This document shows positions 27,231 through 35,629 of a DNA stretch of 63,610 bases, in pieces (position 1 is the first letter of the stretch; each line of letters opens with the position of its first letter). Source of the DNA: Bacilli bacterium. GTDB taxonomy: Bacteria > Bacillota_I > Bacilli_A > RFN20 > CAG-826. The position numbers and the translations under genes are program-made. Location: contig JAKSUL010000006.1 of NCBI GenBank assembly GCA_024409055.1, forward strand, positions 1 through 63,610. The letters run 5' to 3'. The notes under the pieces were generated by a model, which was not told the DNA's origin, ran no database searches, and saw only the letters and a list, made by a program, of their open reading frames with translations.

Positions 27231-27932
27231 ATGAATAACAAAATAGTCACTTTTTCTTTCGATGACGGCATCCAATATGACGCTAAACTCGTCGAGCTTT
27301 TGAATAAGTACAACCTAAAATGCACATTCAACATCAATACTGGCCTCATTTATCGTTCTCACGAGTTCGCTAGAGGACCAGAGCCGATTGAGGTGCATCG
27401 TCTCTTCCCTGAGGAGATGAAGAAAATTTATGTTGGGCACGAAATTGCCTCTCATTCTTTAACGCATCCACGGTTAGAGACCCTTACCGTTCATGAAATG
27501 GAAACCGAAATTAGAGAGGATATCGAAAATATTAAGAGCATATTTGGCCTCTCTAATGTCCCGTGTTTTGCCTACCCCTACGGAACTTATAGCGAAGAGG
27601 TTATCGAAGTGCTTAAAAAATACGGCATAAAATTTGCTAGAGGCACCCATTCTTCTAAAGGATTTGGCGCCGAAGGAGATTTGCTTGAGTATCGCCCAAG
27701 CGCTTATTATCGCGATGAGGATTTAGAAGACATCGTCGATGAGTTCCTCAACCTAAAAACCGATAAGAAGGCCATTCTTTATATTTGGGGCCATTCATAT
27801 GAACCAGAAGGTTATAAAGAATGGGACAAACTTGAAACTATCTTCAAGAAACTCGCCAATAGAAAAGACATTGATTATTTAACCAATGGCGAAGCGTTTT
27901 TTAATGACGATTCCGCTGTATATAAGGGTTAA
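27231..27932 (+). CDS. Polysaccharide deacetylase (NodB/CE4 fold), cytoplasmic
   Basis: A 233-aa protein with CE4 motifs: TFSFDDG (D11-D12), then EIASHSLTHPRLE giving the HxxxH metal site, and CFAYPYGTYSEE. The usual enzyme removes N- or O-acetyl groups from sugars using a divalent metal. There is no signal peptide or membrane anchor, unlike peptidoglycan deacetylases, so it acts inside the cell on imported sugars. It starts 3 bases after the SGNH gene stop. A small hairpin (TAACGT/ACGTTA, 27930-27945) lies at its 3' end between the convergent genes. Confidence 0.85.
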   Translation: MNNKIVTFSFDDGIQYDAKLVELLNKYNLKCTFNINTGLIYRSHEFARGPEPIEVHRLFPEEMKKIYVGHEIASHSLTHPRLETLTVHEMETEIREDIENIKSIFGLSNVPCFAYPYGTYSEEVIEVLKKYGIKFARGTHSSKGFGAEGDLLEYRPSAYYRDEDLEDIVDEFLNLKTDKKAILYIWGHSYEPEGYKEWDKLETIFKKLANRKDIDYLTNGEAFFNDDSAVYKG

Positions 27933-27942
27933 CGTATAGACG

Positions 27943-28854
27943 TTATTTAGCGACGTCTTCTCTTCTCCACCTGAAATTGCCTAAAAGGCCATCGATCTCG
28001 TTGTAATACGTGAACGTATCGGGGATTGTTGCAATAAGATTTAAGAAAGCCGAGAGTTCTCTTATGCCGATAACGGTGAAGAGGATCTCGCTTTCTTTGT
28101 CTGTCCATCCACCTTTTGCTTCGACAATAGTGACCCCGTGTCTAAATTTATTCATGATGATTTGTTTAACTTCATCGGGGTGTTTTGTGATTATTTTGCA
28201 TTCGACGGCGTGCCTTAAATCCTTTTGGGCGTAGGCGGCAGATAAGGTTAGAACCAACATCTCGATGATGGAAAGAAGTATCGAGATGAAATCGTGATAG
28301 AGGAAATAGGAAGATCCGATGATAACGAGGCTGAAGCCCGTTATGATGACTTCCACGTTAAATCCCTTCATCTTTTTGCCGATTATGCAGGCTGGGATAT
28401 CTACACCACCGGATGAAGCTCCGATTTTCAGCATGAATCCCGTTCTTAAGCCTAAAAGAAGTCCGGTGAATATTGTGCATACAAATCTCATTCCGGTGTC
28501 TGTGATCGTTTCAGATCCAACTGTGATAACGACGGGGATGGATGGGCAGTTTGTAGTTTCTAAAATGAAGACGGCCAATGCGTTTAATCCAATGTAGAGC
28601 AAAGTGTAGAGAACGTATTTTTTCTTTAAGAAAATGTAGCCGACAACAATTAACGGCAAATTAATGATCAATGACCAAATATAGAAGGAAAGATTCGTCG
28701 CTTCTGAAAGCATTTGGGCGATGCCGTCGCATCCAGCAGGGGCGAAGTTGGCGTTTTTCGCAAAAATATGGATGGCGACCGCTCCGGCGATTGCTGCTAA
28801 AACTATGTAGGCGATATCTTTTAGTATCTTGATTCTTGAACTTGCTTTTTCCAT
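27943..28854 (-). CDS. YitT-family membrane protein
   Basis: A 303-aa protein with about five to six N-terminal membrane spans (DUF161 region, including FAPAGCDGIAQML and LRTGFMLKIGASSGGVDIPA) and a soluble C-terminal DUF2179 domain (ITKHPDEVKQIIMN, then GVTIVEAKGGWTDKESEILF). Members are widespread in Bacillota; their transport or regulatory role is not established. It is a single minus-strand gene convergent with the deacetylase and is probably not part of the glycan pathway. Confidence 0.85.
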   Translation of the reverse strand: MEKASSRIKILKDIAYIVLAAIAGAVAIHIFAKNANFAPAGCDGIAQMLSEATNLSFYIWSLIINLPLIVVGYIFLKKKYVLYTLLYIGLNALAVFILETTNCPSIPVVITVGSETITDTGMRFVCTIFTGLLLGLRTGFMLKIGASSGGVDIPACIIGKKMKGFNVEVIITGFSLVIIGSSYFLYHDFISILLSIIEMLVLTLSAAYAQKDLRHAVECKIITKHPDEVKQIIMNKFRHGVTIVEAKGGWTDKESEILFTVIGIRELSAFLNLIATIPDTFTYYNEIDGLLGNFRWRREDVAK

Positions 28855-28901
28855 GGCTTTTTACCGCGAACTAAACTATAGAACATCTAAAAATGTATTT
28901 G

Positions 28902-28931
28902 TTGTCATTTTCTACTAATTGCATATATAAG
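28902..28931 (+). promoter_or_regulatory. Sigma-A-type promoter of the phosphatase unit
   Basis: TTGTCA (28902-28907) and TATAAG (28926-28931) are each five of six matches to consensus, with an 18-bp spacer. Predicted transcription starts near 28938, giving a leader of about 120 nt before the ATG at 29061. Confidence 0.5.
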
Positions 28932-29034
28932 AGCACTCATGTTTTCTAATCAAATGAATTGCCTCTTATGAGTGTTAGAATAAACCAAACATCATTTTAT
29001 GTTTGAACTTCGCGTCAAAACTAAAATTCGCGAA
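28932..29034 (+). promoter_or_regulatory. Structured 5' leader with three inverted repeats
   Basis: Three inverted repeats fill the leader: AGCACTCAT with ATGAGTGTT (28932-28940/28968-28976, one G-U), AAACAT with ATGTTT (28987-28992/28999-29004) and TTCGCG with CGCGAA (29009-29014/29029-29034). AAGAG at 28929-28933 could alternatively pair with CTCTT at 28963-28967, which would compete with the first stem. No T-run follows the stems, so a simple terminator is not seen. It matches no riboswitch class that I recognise. Confidence 0.4.
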
Positions 29035-29060
29035 ACAAAACATTTGTGAGAGGTGGATCT

Positions 29061-30326
29061 ATGAACACAAGAAAAAAGCTCATGGCCTATGGGATTATTA
29101 CGCTTAGCTTGGTTTTGGCCAGCTGTGGCGGAAAAGGCTCCTCCCTTGATTACGAAAACGGGTTCCAAGACGGATATTCAGCCGGACATAACGACGGAAT
29201 GAACGATGGATTGGCCGAAGGGTACAACACCGGATATCAAGAGGGCTATAACAGCGGTTTTAGCAACGGAAAAGAAATCGGATACGATGACGGCTACATC
29301 GATGGTTACGAAGATGGCGCCGGAGAATCCGGACAAGGATCTTTTGAGCGTCCAGGCAAAAACATTGAACTGCATACTGATTTGCAGAAAAGCTACATTG
29401 AGGATGATCCTTCGAAAATTGGAATGTACGCCCATGGCTATAGCGGAGAAGAACTCTGCAAACCTAAAGCCGTAACGCTAGATTGGAGCGATGTTAAATT
29501 TGCCGAAACGTGCAGCACGTATACGGTCGTTTTATCAGAAACTTCCTCTTTTAGCGATAGCGTGTCCTATCAATCCACGGAAAAGAGCTTGGATGTTTAT
29601 AACCTTAAGCTTGGCACCAACTACTATTGGTATGTAAAAGCCACCGGGTCGACGATGACTTTCGCTACGCCGGTTTTTAATTTCAGCACTAAAAACACAG
29701 TTGTTAGAAACCTTTACGTCCCAAATACTTCGAATTGGAGAGACATGGGTAATTATGTTTTGAATAACGGCAAAAAGATAAAACAGGGCCTTGTATACCG
29801 CTCTGCCGCTTTTGGCTATTACGATGGGAACGTCGGAACGATAGCCCAAGCAACGAAAGATTGCATTCTAAATGAGCTAAAAATCAAAACGGAGCTTGAT
29901 TTGAATGGTTCCCCGAACGTTCCGGGTCTTAACAAGGTCAGTGCCGTTATGAAATGGGAAGGTATCAATAACCTAATCGATAACGAGGAAAACAAGAATT
30001 CCATTAAGACAGTATTCAATTCTTTGGGAGATACCAGCAATTACCCAGCCGTATTCCACTGCACAAGAGGAAGAGACAGGACTGGCGCCATCGCCTTCTT
30101 GTTGGGGGCCTACTTAGGCATGAACGCAGTTGATCTCCATAGGGATTATTTGTTCACGAATTTCTCTGCCGGCAATTCTTGCTCCATCGGGGCCATCACG
30201 GGTTATGAGAAATATTTGGCTGGCTACGAAGGAAACACCCTTCAGGAGCAGACGACTTCCTACTTAAAATCCATCGGCGTGACTGAGGCCACCCTATCCA
30301 CGATTACATCTACATTGGTTGCATAA
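29061..30326 (+). CDS. Surface lipoprotein tyrosine phosphatase with Gly/Asp repeat region
   Basis: 421 aa from the ATG at 29061 (GAGGTGG upstream); an in-frame GTG at 29046 is rejected because it removes the ribosome site. The lipobox is VLASC (C22). Residues about 30-90 are short repeats of the type GYxxGYxDG/NDGxxxG. An Ig/fibronectin-like region (about 120-215) follows, and then a phosphatase domain with NWRDMGNY, YRSA and the P-loop HCTRGRDRTG (C334, R340; CX5R complete). It belongs to the Y_phosphatase3 type. The lipoprotein signal places the catalytic domain outside the cell, which is unusual. Its substrate could be phosphoprotein or phosphorylated sugar. Confidence 0.8.
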   Translation: MNTRKKLMAYGIITLSLVLASCGGKGSSLDYENGFQDGYSAGHNDGMNDGLAEGYNTGYQEGYNSGFSNGKEIGYDDGYIDGYEDGAGESGQGSFERPGKNIELHTDLQKSYIEDDPSKIGMYAHGYSGEELCKPKAVTLDWSDVKFAETCSTYTVVLSETSSFSDSVSYQSTEKSLDVYNLKLGTNYYWYVKATGSTMTFATPVFNFSTKNTVVRNLYVPNTSNWRDMGNYVLNNGKKIKQGLVYRSAAFGYYDGNVGTIAQATKDCILNELKIKTELDLNGSPNVPGLNKVSAVMKWEGINNLIDNEENKNSIKTVFNSLGDTSNYPAVFHCTRGRDRTGAIAFLLGAYLGMNAVDLHRDYLFTNFSAGNSCSIGAITGYEKYLAGYEGNTLQEQTTSYLKSIGVTEATLSTITSTLVA

Positions 30327-30328
30327 TT

Positions 30329-31351
30329 ATGAAATTTAACAGACAAGAGACACTCGATTTGATTCTTAAGGAAGAATATGGCTTTCTTCCAAAAGAGTGC
30401 GAAAAGCCACTCGATTACTCCGTTGAAGAAGAAAAAGTAATCAACAATATTCACATCCAGAAGGTCATCATGTCCTATCAGGGATATAAGATGAGAACCT
30501 ATCTATATCTTCCTGAAGGCAAAAAGAACGTGAAGACGTTCATATTCGTCATGCATGAATACGCCGAGAATTTAGCGGACAAAGACTTGGTTGGCAAATA
30601 CCAGACTTTTTATCGTTATTGCCCGCTAGATTATGTTGTTGGAAAGGGCTATGGCGTTATGCTTGTGGCGACAAGAGAAGTTGCGCCTGACGAAAAGAAT
30701 TCGAAGAGGCCGTCCATTTTCGATGCGATGACGCTCGATAGGGGAGATAGCGATTGGGGAACCCTCCAAGCTTGGAGCTGGGCTTGCCGCAAAGCGCTCG
30801 ATTACCTCTACACTATGCCTGAGACGATCGATTTGAATAACGTCGTCGTCATTGGCCACTCACGTGGTGGCAAAACCGCCCTTCTAACCGCAGCTCAAGA
30901 CGAAAGGTTCATCATGGCCGTTTCTTCTTGTAGCGGAAATTCCGGCGCAGCTCTTGCTAGAAACAACACCGGCGAAACCATCAAAGACATCACCTTCCAT
31001 TTCCCATATTGGTTCTGCCATAACTATTACAAATATGCCGGACACGAAGAAGATCTTCCGTTCGACCAACATCAGTTGATTGGCTGCATCGCGCCTAGGT
31101 ACGCATACGTCTTAAGCGCAACCGAAGACGCTTGGGCTTGCCCGAAAAACGAGCTTGAGGCTTGTAGGAAAGCCACCGAATTCTATGAAGAATACGGCGT
31201 TAAAGGCTTGATAGCCCCCGAAGAAATAACGACCGACGTTTCTTATAATGAAGGCAACATCGGATACCATTACAAAACCGGAGTCCATTGCATTGAGCAA
31301 AGGGATTGGGACATGGTTATCAATTTCTTAGAAAAACATAGAGGGAAATAA
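30329..31351 (+). CDS. CE15/AXE1-like alpha/beta-hydrolase esterase
   Basis: A 340-aa cytoplasmic protein with VVVIGHSRGGKTALL (nucleophile S178), then SSCSGNSGAALARNNTGETI, FPYWFCHNYYKY, LPFDQHQLIGCIAPRYAYV, ATEDAWACPK and GVHCIEQRDW providing the catalytic His. These segments match CE15 glucuronoyl esterases and relatives. It lacks a signal peptide, so it acts on imported esterified sugars. It starts 2 bases after the phosphatase stop, and the next GH gene starts 1 base after its own stop. Whether it is a glucuronoyl or an acetyl esterase is uncertain. Confidence 0.78.
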   Translation: MKFNRQETLDLILKEEYGFLPKECEKPLDYSVEEEKVINNIHIQKVIMSYQGYKMRTYLYLPEGKKNVKTFIFVMHEYAENLADKDLVGKYQTFYRYCPLDYVVGKGYGVMLVATREVAPDEKNSKRPSIFDAMTLDRGDSDWGTLQAWSWACRKALDYLYTMPETIDLNNVVVIGHSRGGKTALLTAAQDERFIMAVSSCSGNSGAALARNNTGETIKDITFHFPYWFCHNYYKYAGHEEDLPFDQHQLIGCIAPRYAYVLSATEDAWACPKNELEACRKATEFYEEYGVKGLIAPEEITTDVSYNEGNIGYHYKTGVHCIEQRDWDMVINFLEKHRGK

Positions 31352-31352
31352 C

Positions 31353-32564
31353 ATGGAAGACATCAAAGTTTACGTAGACGCCATCAAAAAATACGTTGGC
31401 GAAAGCTATCGAAACAATTTCAGGGAACCCGTGGATAGGCTTCCTTACCATTTCCTTGTCCCGGGAGCCGGATATAGGCACCAACTTTGGGATTGGGACA
31501 GTTGGTTGACCGGCTACGCTTTGATGAGCGTTGACGACAAAGACATCGAAAAGTATCAAAAAGGCTGCGTTTTGGATTTCTTAAACGCCATATGCGAAGA
31601 CGGAAGGATACCGATTCTCGTCCAAGATTCTCCTTCTTGGCTTTTTGATATTGATGACAAGTATCAAAGCAATATCCATAAGCCATGCCTCGCCATACAT
31701 GCTTTAGAGATTTCTGAAAGGTATAACGACTACAATTGGATTGCCGATAAGTTCGACGATTTGCTTCGTTTCATCTCTTTCTACGAGAAAAACCAAAAAG
31801 ACGAAGAGACCGGCTTGTTCTATTGGATTGACGATTTGGGAATCGGATTCGATAACGACCCGACAGTTTTCTATAGGCCGAACAAGAGCACCGGCGCCAT
31901 ATATTTGAATTCCCTTATGTATATGGAGCTACTTTCTGTCGCAAAAATCGCTGAGAAACTCGGAAGAAAAGAAGCCGAAGAATATTTCAAGAAGAGCGAA
32001 TCCTTGAAAGAGGCTATCGAAAATGAATGTTTCGACAAGGTTGACGGCTTCTATTACTCAGCCGATTTATCGCTTAGAAAGGTCGACCCTGAGGTTTGGC
32101 TTCATAAAGGCCATCCAAGGTTCTGGCACTCGCTTCCGATAAAGATCACGACTTGGGCCGGCTTGCTTCCTTTGTGGGCAAAAATCGCCACCAAAGAAGA
32201 GGCTGATAGAGTCGTCAAAAGGTATCTGAACGAAGAAGGTCTTTATAGCGAATACGGAATTCGTAGCGTCGCCAAAAACGAGAAGATGTTCGGAATCTTT
32301 GATACCGGAAACCCGTCTTGTTGGCTCGGTCCTATTTGGATAAATGCCAATTATTTCACATATGTGGCCCTTAAAAATTACGGCTACGACGACTTGGCTA
32401 AAGACATAGCCGTCAAGACTATTAAGCTTCTTGGAAAAGACGTATTGGAAAACGGACAGTTCCACGAATATTACGATTCAGAGACCGGAAAAGGCGTCCG
32501 TGGCCCTGGATTCCAAAGCTGGAATTTCTTGGTCATCAAGCTCATTGAAGAACTTGGTCTTTGA
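31353..32564 (+). CDS. GH63/GH37-like alpha/alpha-barrel glycosidase
   Basis: A 403-aa cytoplasmic (alpha/alpha)6-barrel protein: HQLWDWDSWLTG, KPCLAIHALEI, RPNKSTGAIYLNSLMYMEL, WLGPIWINANYFTYVAL and FHEYYDSETGKGVRGPGFQ, the last resembling the catalytic-base segment of GH63/mannosylglycerate-hydrolase-like enzymes. It differs from the GH37-like protein at 1323-2555 in length and motifs. It is the last gene of the phosphatase unit. Likely reaction: hydrolysis of a terminal alpha-linked glucose or mannose from an imported oligosaccharide. Confidence 0.7.
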   Translation: MEDIKVYVDAIKKYVGESYRNNFREPVDRLPYHFLVPGAGYRHQLWDWDSWLTGYALMSVDDKDIEKYQKGCVLDFLNAICEDGRIPILVQDSPSWLFDIDDKYQSNIHKPCLAIHALEISERYNDYNWIADKFDDLLRFISFYEKNQKDEETGLFYWIDDLGIGFDNDPTVFYRPNKSTGAIYLNSLMYMELLSVAKIAEKLGRKEAEEYFKKSESLKEAIENECFDKVDGFYYSADLSLRKVDPEVWLHKGHPRFWHSLPIKITTWAGLLPLWAKIATKEEADRVVKRYLNEEGLYSEYGIRSVAKNEKMFGIFDTGNPSCWLGPIWINANYFTYVALKNYGYDDLAKDIAVKTIKLLGKDVLENGQFHEYYDSETGKGVRGPGFQSWNFLVIKLIEELGL

Positions 32565-32587
32565 TTCTTGCCTTGAGTAGTCGCTTA

Positions 32588-32593
32588 TATAAT
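32588..32593 (+). promoter_or_regulatory. Candidate -10 element
   Basis: A consensus TATAAT lies 22 bases before the ATG at 32616, with AAAGAGG as a ribosome site in between. No -35 at normal spacing is clear; TTGATT is 21 bases upstream. It suggests that the large lipoprotein gene can be transcribed separately. Confidence 0.4.
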
Positions 32594-32615
32594 TAAATTA
32601 ATAAAGAGGTTTTAT

Positions 32616-35375
32616 ATGAAAAAACAAACAGCACTCATCAGCGTCGTTGGTTCTTTGTCGCTAGCTAGTCTTTTGTTCTCTTGTGGTGGAACCGCTCATG
32701 AGCACACGTATGTGGCTCACCCTGAGGTTCCTTCTAACTGCCACGATGCCGGAACGGATTTCTACTACTCTTGCGAAGGATGCGACCTTCTTTTTGATGC
32801 AGAGAAAAAACAAATCGACGCCCCCCTTCCTTTGGAACTAGATCCTAATACCCACAAAGGGGCGAAGGTTTTAAACGCCATCGCCGAGACCACAAATTAC
32901 AAAATCGGCGATAAGTTCGACTTGGAGAGCACCAAACTCTTATGGGGATGCGAATATTGTGACGGAGCCGAATTAACCGCCACCGAAAAAGCCAATGTCG
33001 AAGTCAAATACCCGACCGAGGGAGCTAATAGCTTTACGGTTGCCGATAGCAAAGAAGCTTCCGTAAACGTCACCCTTAGCTCCAACGCTTATACCGTTCA
33101 GGTTGCCGTTAGGGTCGGAAAGAAAGATAACGCTATTACGGGGTTAGCCGATATGGCGGCCCACTGCGGATATCAAATCACCGCCTTCGATGAAATGTTG
33201 GAAAACGGAACCATCAGCGCCACCAGCGGAGAGAATGTTACTTTGTATTTCTCCGATACGATCGACGGCACATACACCAAGCGTTCCGATATGCCGAATG
33301 ATACGGTCTTCAGCGTAAGAGACGGCGAAACCGAATCCGTTTATTACATCAAAGCCGAATCCATGCCGACCGAAGAATACGTTAAAGCCACGGTCGATCC
33401 GGTCAAATTAACCATCACCCATAACGAACTTCTTTGGGATACCTCTAGAAGCGACTACGACTTCGTCGGATGCATGTGCAAACCGGAGAACGTAAAGAAG
33501 TTCAATAAACTTCCGAGTAATTCCACAACCGTTTTGCTCACCGAAGAGACCGCGACTTTGGATTTAAGCGGAACCGATTACGGAACCGCCCCATACACCG
33601 ATATGACAATCGAAAAAGTCACCACCAAAACTAGCTCTGGTGATGTAATCGACTTAGGCACCTCTTTAACCGTTCCGACCGCTTCTTTCTCGGATAATAA
33701 CATCTTCGGAAAAACGAAGGTCTCAGTCACCGTTTCCCATGGCGAAATTAGCGATGAGATTCCGGCTGGAACCCACGTTATCGAAGTTCCGGTCGTCGTT
33801 GTCACGAAGACCATTTCTAACGCCGCCGAATGGAAGGCTATGTTGCCTTCCGCCACCGGAACGACAGTCGAAGGATATTATCTTTTGACTGACGATATCG
33901 TTATCCCCGCTAATAAAAATCCTGAATACATCCAGGGTTGGGATAAGGCGCTCTTCTCCGGAACCGTTGATGGAGATGGCCACAAAGTTACTCTCAATCA
34001 AGGCACGTATGGCCAGTTCTATGTTTTGAAGAATGCGACGTTAAAGAACATCACTTTCTGCAATGAGCTCTGGAATCGTACCGCTCTTAAAAACTGCCTT
34101 TTGACACAGAAGGCGAATCAGAGCACTTTCGAGAATCTCACATTCAAGGTCCTTGCCGTTAATAGCGCTACAAAAGACGTCGAGTTCACCCCGGTTACAG
34201 ATTACGGATATCTCTTCAATAATGGCGGTGTCCAAGGATGCTCCTTCGCTGATTGCGACTTCGATTTCGACGGATACGTTGTTCCTTCTTTGCTCTGCCA
34301 CTCTGGCAACAGCAGCGCGACCAACACATTTGCGAATTCCGTTTTGACCTGCATCGATGTCACCGAACTTTATTTCACCAACACTGGCGATGTCATCACG
34401 GAAGCCGAAGGCTTAACCATTAATAGAATCGCATACGAAAAGGTCGAAATGGAAAGCACGGTGATCTCCGCCGCCTCAACTGGTCCAGTTTCTATCACCC
34501 TACCTGCGAAATATGAAGGTGTTACCGTCACCTCAGTCACAATGAAGTGTGGTGGAGAGGATGTTAAAGTCGGCGATTCCTTAGCTAGCGTTACCATTCC
34601 TGACGACGTTAAGAACAATCTTTTACTCCATGGTGAAACCGAAATTGTCGCTACTGTCGAAAACTATGCAGGAGCTGGCAAATTGTTAATCCCTGTCACC
34701 ATCGTCACGGGTGTTATCTCCACTAACGCTGAGCTCTCCGCCTTGACCCACGTCGACGGAACTAAGAAGACCGTCTACGGCTATTACATGCTTGGCGCTG
34801 ACCTCGACCTCAACAGCAACTACACCGATTTCAAGTCTGGTAGCGTCATGTACAACACGTTCTCCGGCACCTTTGACGGCGCAGGCCATAAGATAACGTC
34901 CAAGTCGAGGACCTTTGGTATCTTCGGCGAATTGACCGACGCAACCATCAAGAATCTCAACGTCGACGACGCTTGGTCCTATGGCGGCATCGATCAGAGC
35001 CAAAGCGTCTTCAGCATCGACATGACGAGGACAATCCTCGAGAACGTCAACGTCAAGATGACCGCCAAAGCCGGCAGGGATACCCAGTTTGCTTCCCTCG
35101 TCTCTTCCTTCGACCTCGCCAAGCAAGCCTATGGCTGGATCAATTCCAGGGTCTGCCATACCTGCACGTTCAAGAACTGCAACTTCGACGGCGGGACCAC
35201 GCTGAAGGTCATCACCTTGCTCGGAACCCACTCTTCTTGCGTCAACGCGACCTTCACTGACTCCACCTTCAATTGCGGCGAATACTACTGCGTCTACCAG
35301 TCCAGTTACACCAAGACCGTCAGCACGACCTTCCCGGGACTAACCATCACCGGAACCTGCGTCTACGCCGCTTAA
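32616..35375 (+). CDS. Large surface lipoprotein with CxxC, Ig-like and beta-helix modules
   Basis: 919 aa with lipobox LLFSC (C23). One H/CxxC repeat lies at residues 30-56 (C42, C53, C56), with a further CEYC pair. Two copies follow of a unit made of an Ig-like strand region and a parallel beta-helix region: one with GYYLLTDDIVI and FSGTVDGDGHKV, and one with GYYMLGADLDL and FSGTFDGAGHKI. The unit ends in short ATLKNITF/ATIKNLNV coils. The same unit occurs in the proteins at 35630 and 50360. No catalytic residues are visible; adhesion or polysaccharide binding is likely. The last ~210 codons are richer in G+C than the rest. A terminator follows directly. Confidence 0.65.
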   Translation: MKKQTALISVVGSLSLASLLFSCGGTAHEHTYVAHPEVPSNCHDAGTDFYYSCEGCDLLFDAEKKQIDAPLPLELDPNTHKGAKVLNAIAETTNYKIGDKFDLESTKLLWGCEYCDGAELTATEKANVEVKYPTEGANSFTVADSKEASVNVTLSSNAYTVQVAVRVGKKDNAITGLADMAAHCGYQITAFDEMLENGTISATSGENVTLYFSDTIDGTYTKRSDMPNDTVFSVRDGETESVYYIKAESMPTEEYVKATVDPVKLTITHNELLWDTSRSDYDFVGCMCKPENVKKFNKLPSNSTTVLLTEETATLDLSGTDYGTAPYTDMTIEKVTTKTSSGDVIDLGTSLTVPTASFSDNNIFGKTKVSVTVSHGEISDEIPAGTHVIEVPVVVVTKTISNAAEWKAMLPSATGTTVEGYYLLTDDIVIPANKNPEYIQGWDKALFSGTVDGDGHKVTLNQGTYGQFYVLKNATLKNITFCNELWNRTALKNCLLTQKANQSTFENLTFKVLAVNSATKDVEFTPVTDYGYLFNNGGVQGCSFADCDFDFDGYVVPSLLCHSGNSSATNTFANSVLTCIDVTELYFTNTGDVITEAEGLTINRIAYEKVEMESTVISAASTGPVSITLPAKYEGVTVTSVTMKCGGEDVKVGDSLASVTIPDDVKNNLLLHGETEIVATVENYAGAGKLLIPVTIVTGVISTNAELSALTHVDGTKKTVYGYYMLGADLDLNSNYTDFKSGSVMYNTFSGTFDGAGHKITSKSRTFGIFGELTDATIKNLNVDDAWSYGGIDQSQSVFSIDMTRTILENVNVKMTAKAGRDTQFASLVSSFDLAKQAYGWINSRVCHTCTFKNCNFDGGTTLKVITLLGTHSSCVNATFTDSTFNCGEYYCVYQSSYTKTVSTTFPGLTITGTCVYAA

Positions 35376-35393
35376 TCTTTACTAGATGAACGA

Positions 35394-35423
35394 AAGACCG
35401 AGGATTTGCCCTCGGTCTTTTTT
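35394..35423 (+). terminator. Rho-independent terminator
   Basis: A perfect 10-bp stem (AAGACCGAGG/CCTCGGTCTT), a 6-base loop and six Ts. It ends the lipoprotein gene 18 bases past its stop. The 254-bp gap up to 35630 otherwise holds AT-rich sequence, an ATATTTCAAAA string near 35453 and the -10 at 35593. Confidence 0.9.
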
Positions 35424-35592
35424 CGTTCTGCTCGCAAAAAAGCGTCTCAAAAATATTTCAAAATGAATTCATATTATTAACCAAAAACGCGTGATTTTTG
35501 CAAATAAAAGCACTTTCATGGGGTATTTCACCATTTTTCTTTTCTTTTCTACTATTTCATTTCGTCGCTTTCTTCGTGCGCACATTACGCTA

Positions 35593-35598
35593 TATAAT
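35593..35598 (+). promoter_or_regulatory. Candidate -10 element
   Basis: TATAAT at 35593-35598 lies 31 bases before the ATG at 35630, with AAAAGGAG as the ribosome site. The -35 region (about 35570) is T-rich but not close to TTGACA. Confidence 0.45.
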
Positions 35599-35629
35599 GT
35601 CAAAAACTACACACAAAAAAGGAGATTGT

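Noticed and set aside
27930-27945. Hairpin TAACGT/ACGTTA as a terminator
   Set aside because: The stem is only 6 bp and has no T-run; kept only as a note with the deacetylase gene.
29090-29330. Repeat DNA in the phosphatase gene as a CRISPR or minisatellite
   Set aside because: The periodicity follows codons of Gly/Tyr/Asp repeats, with no identical repeats or spacers at the DNA level.
34686-35231. A 181-codon minus-strand frame in the GC-richer part of the 32616 gene
   Set aside because: Explained by C-ending codons on the plus strand, which remove antisense stops.
35498-35629. Upstream extension of the 35630 gene
   Set aside because: It would place the promoter -10 and the signal peptide inside the coding region; the ATG at 35630 has AAAAGGAG.
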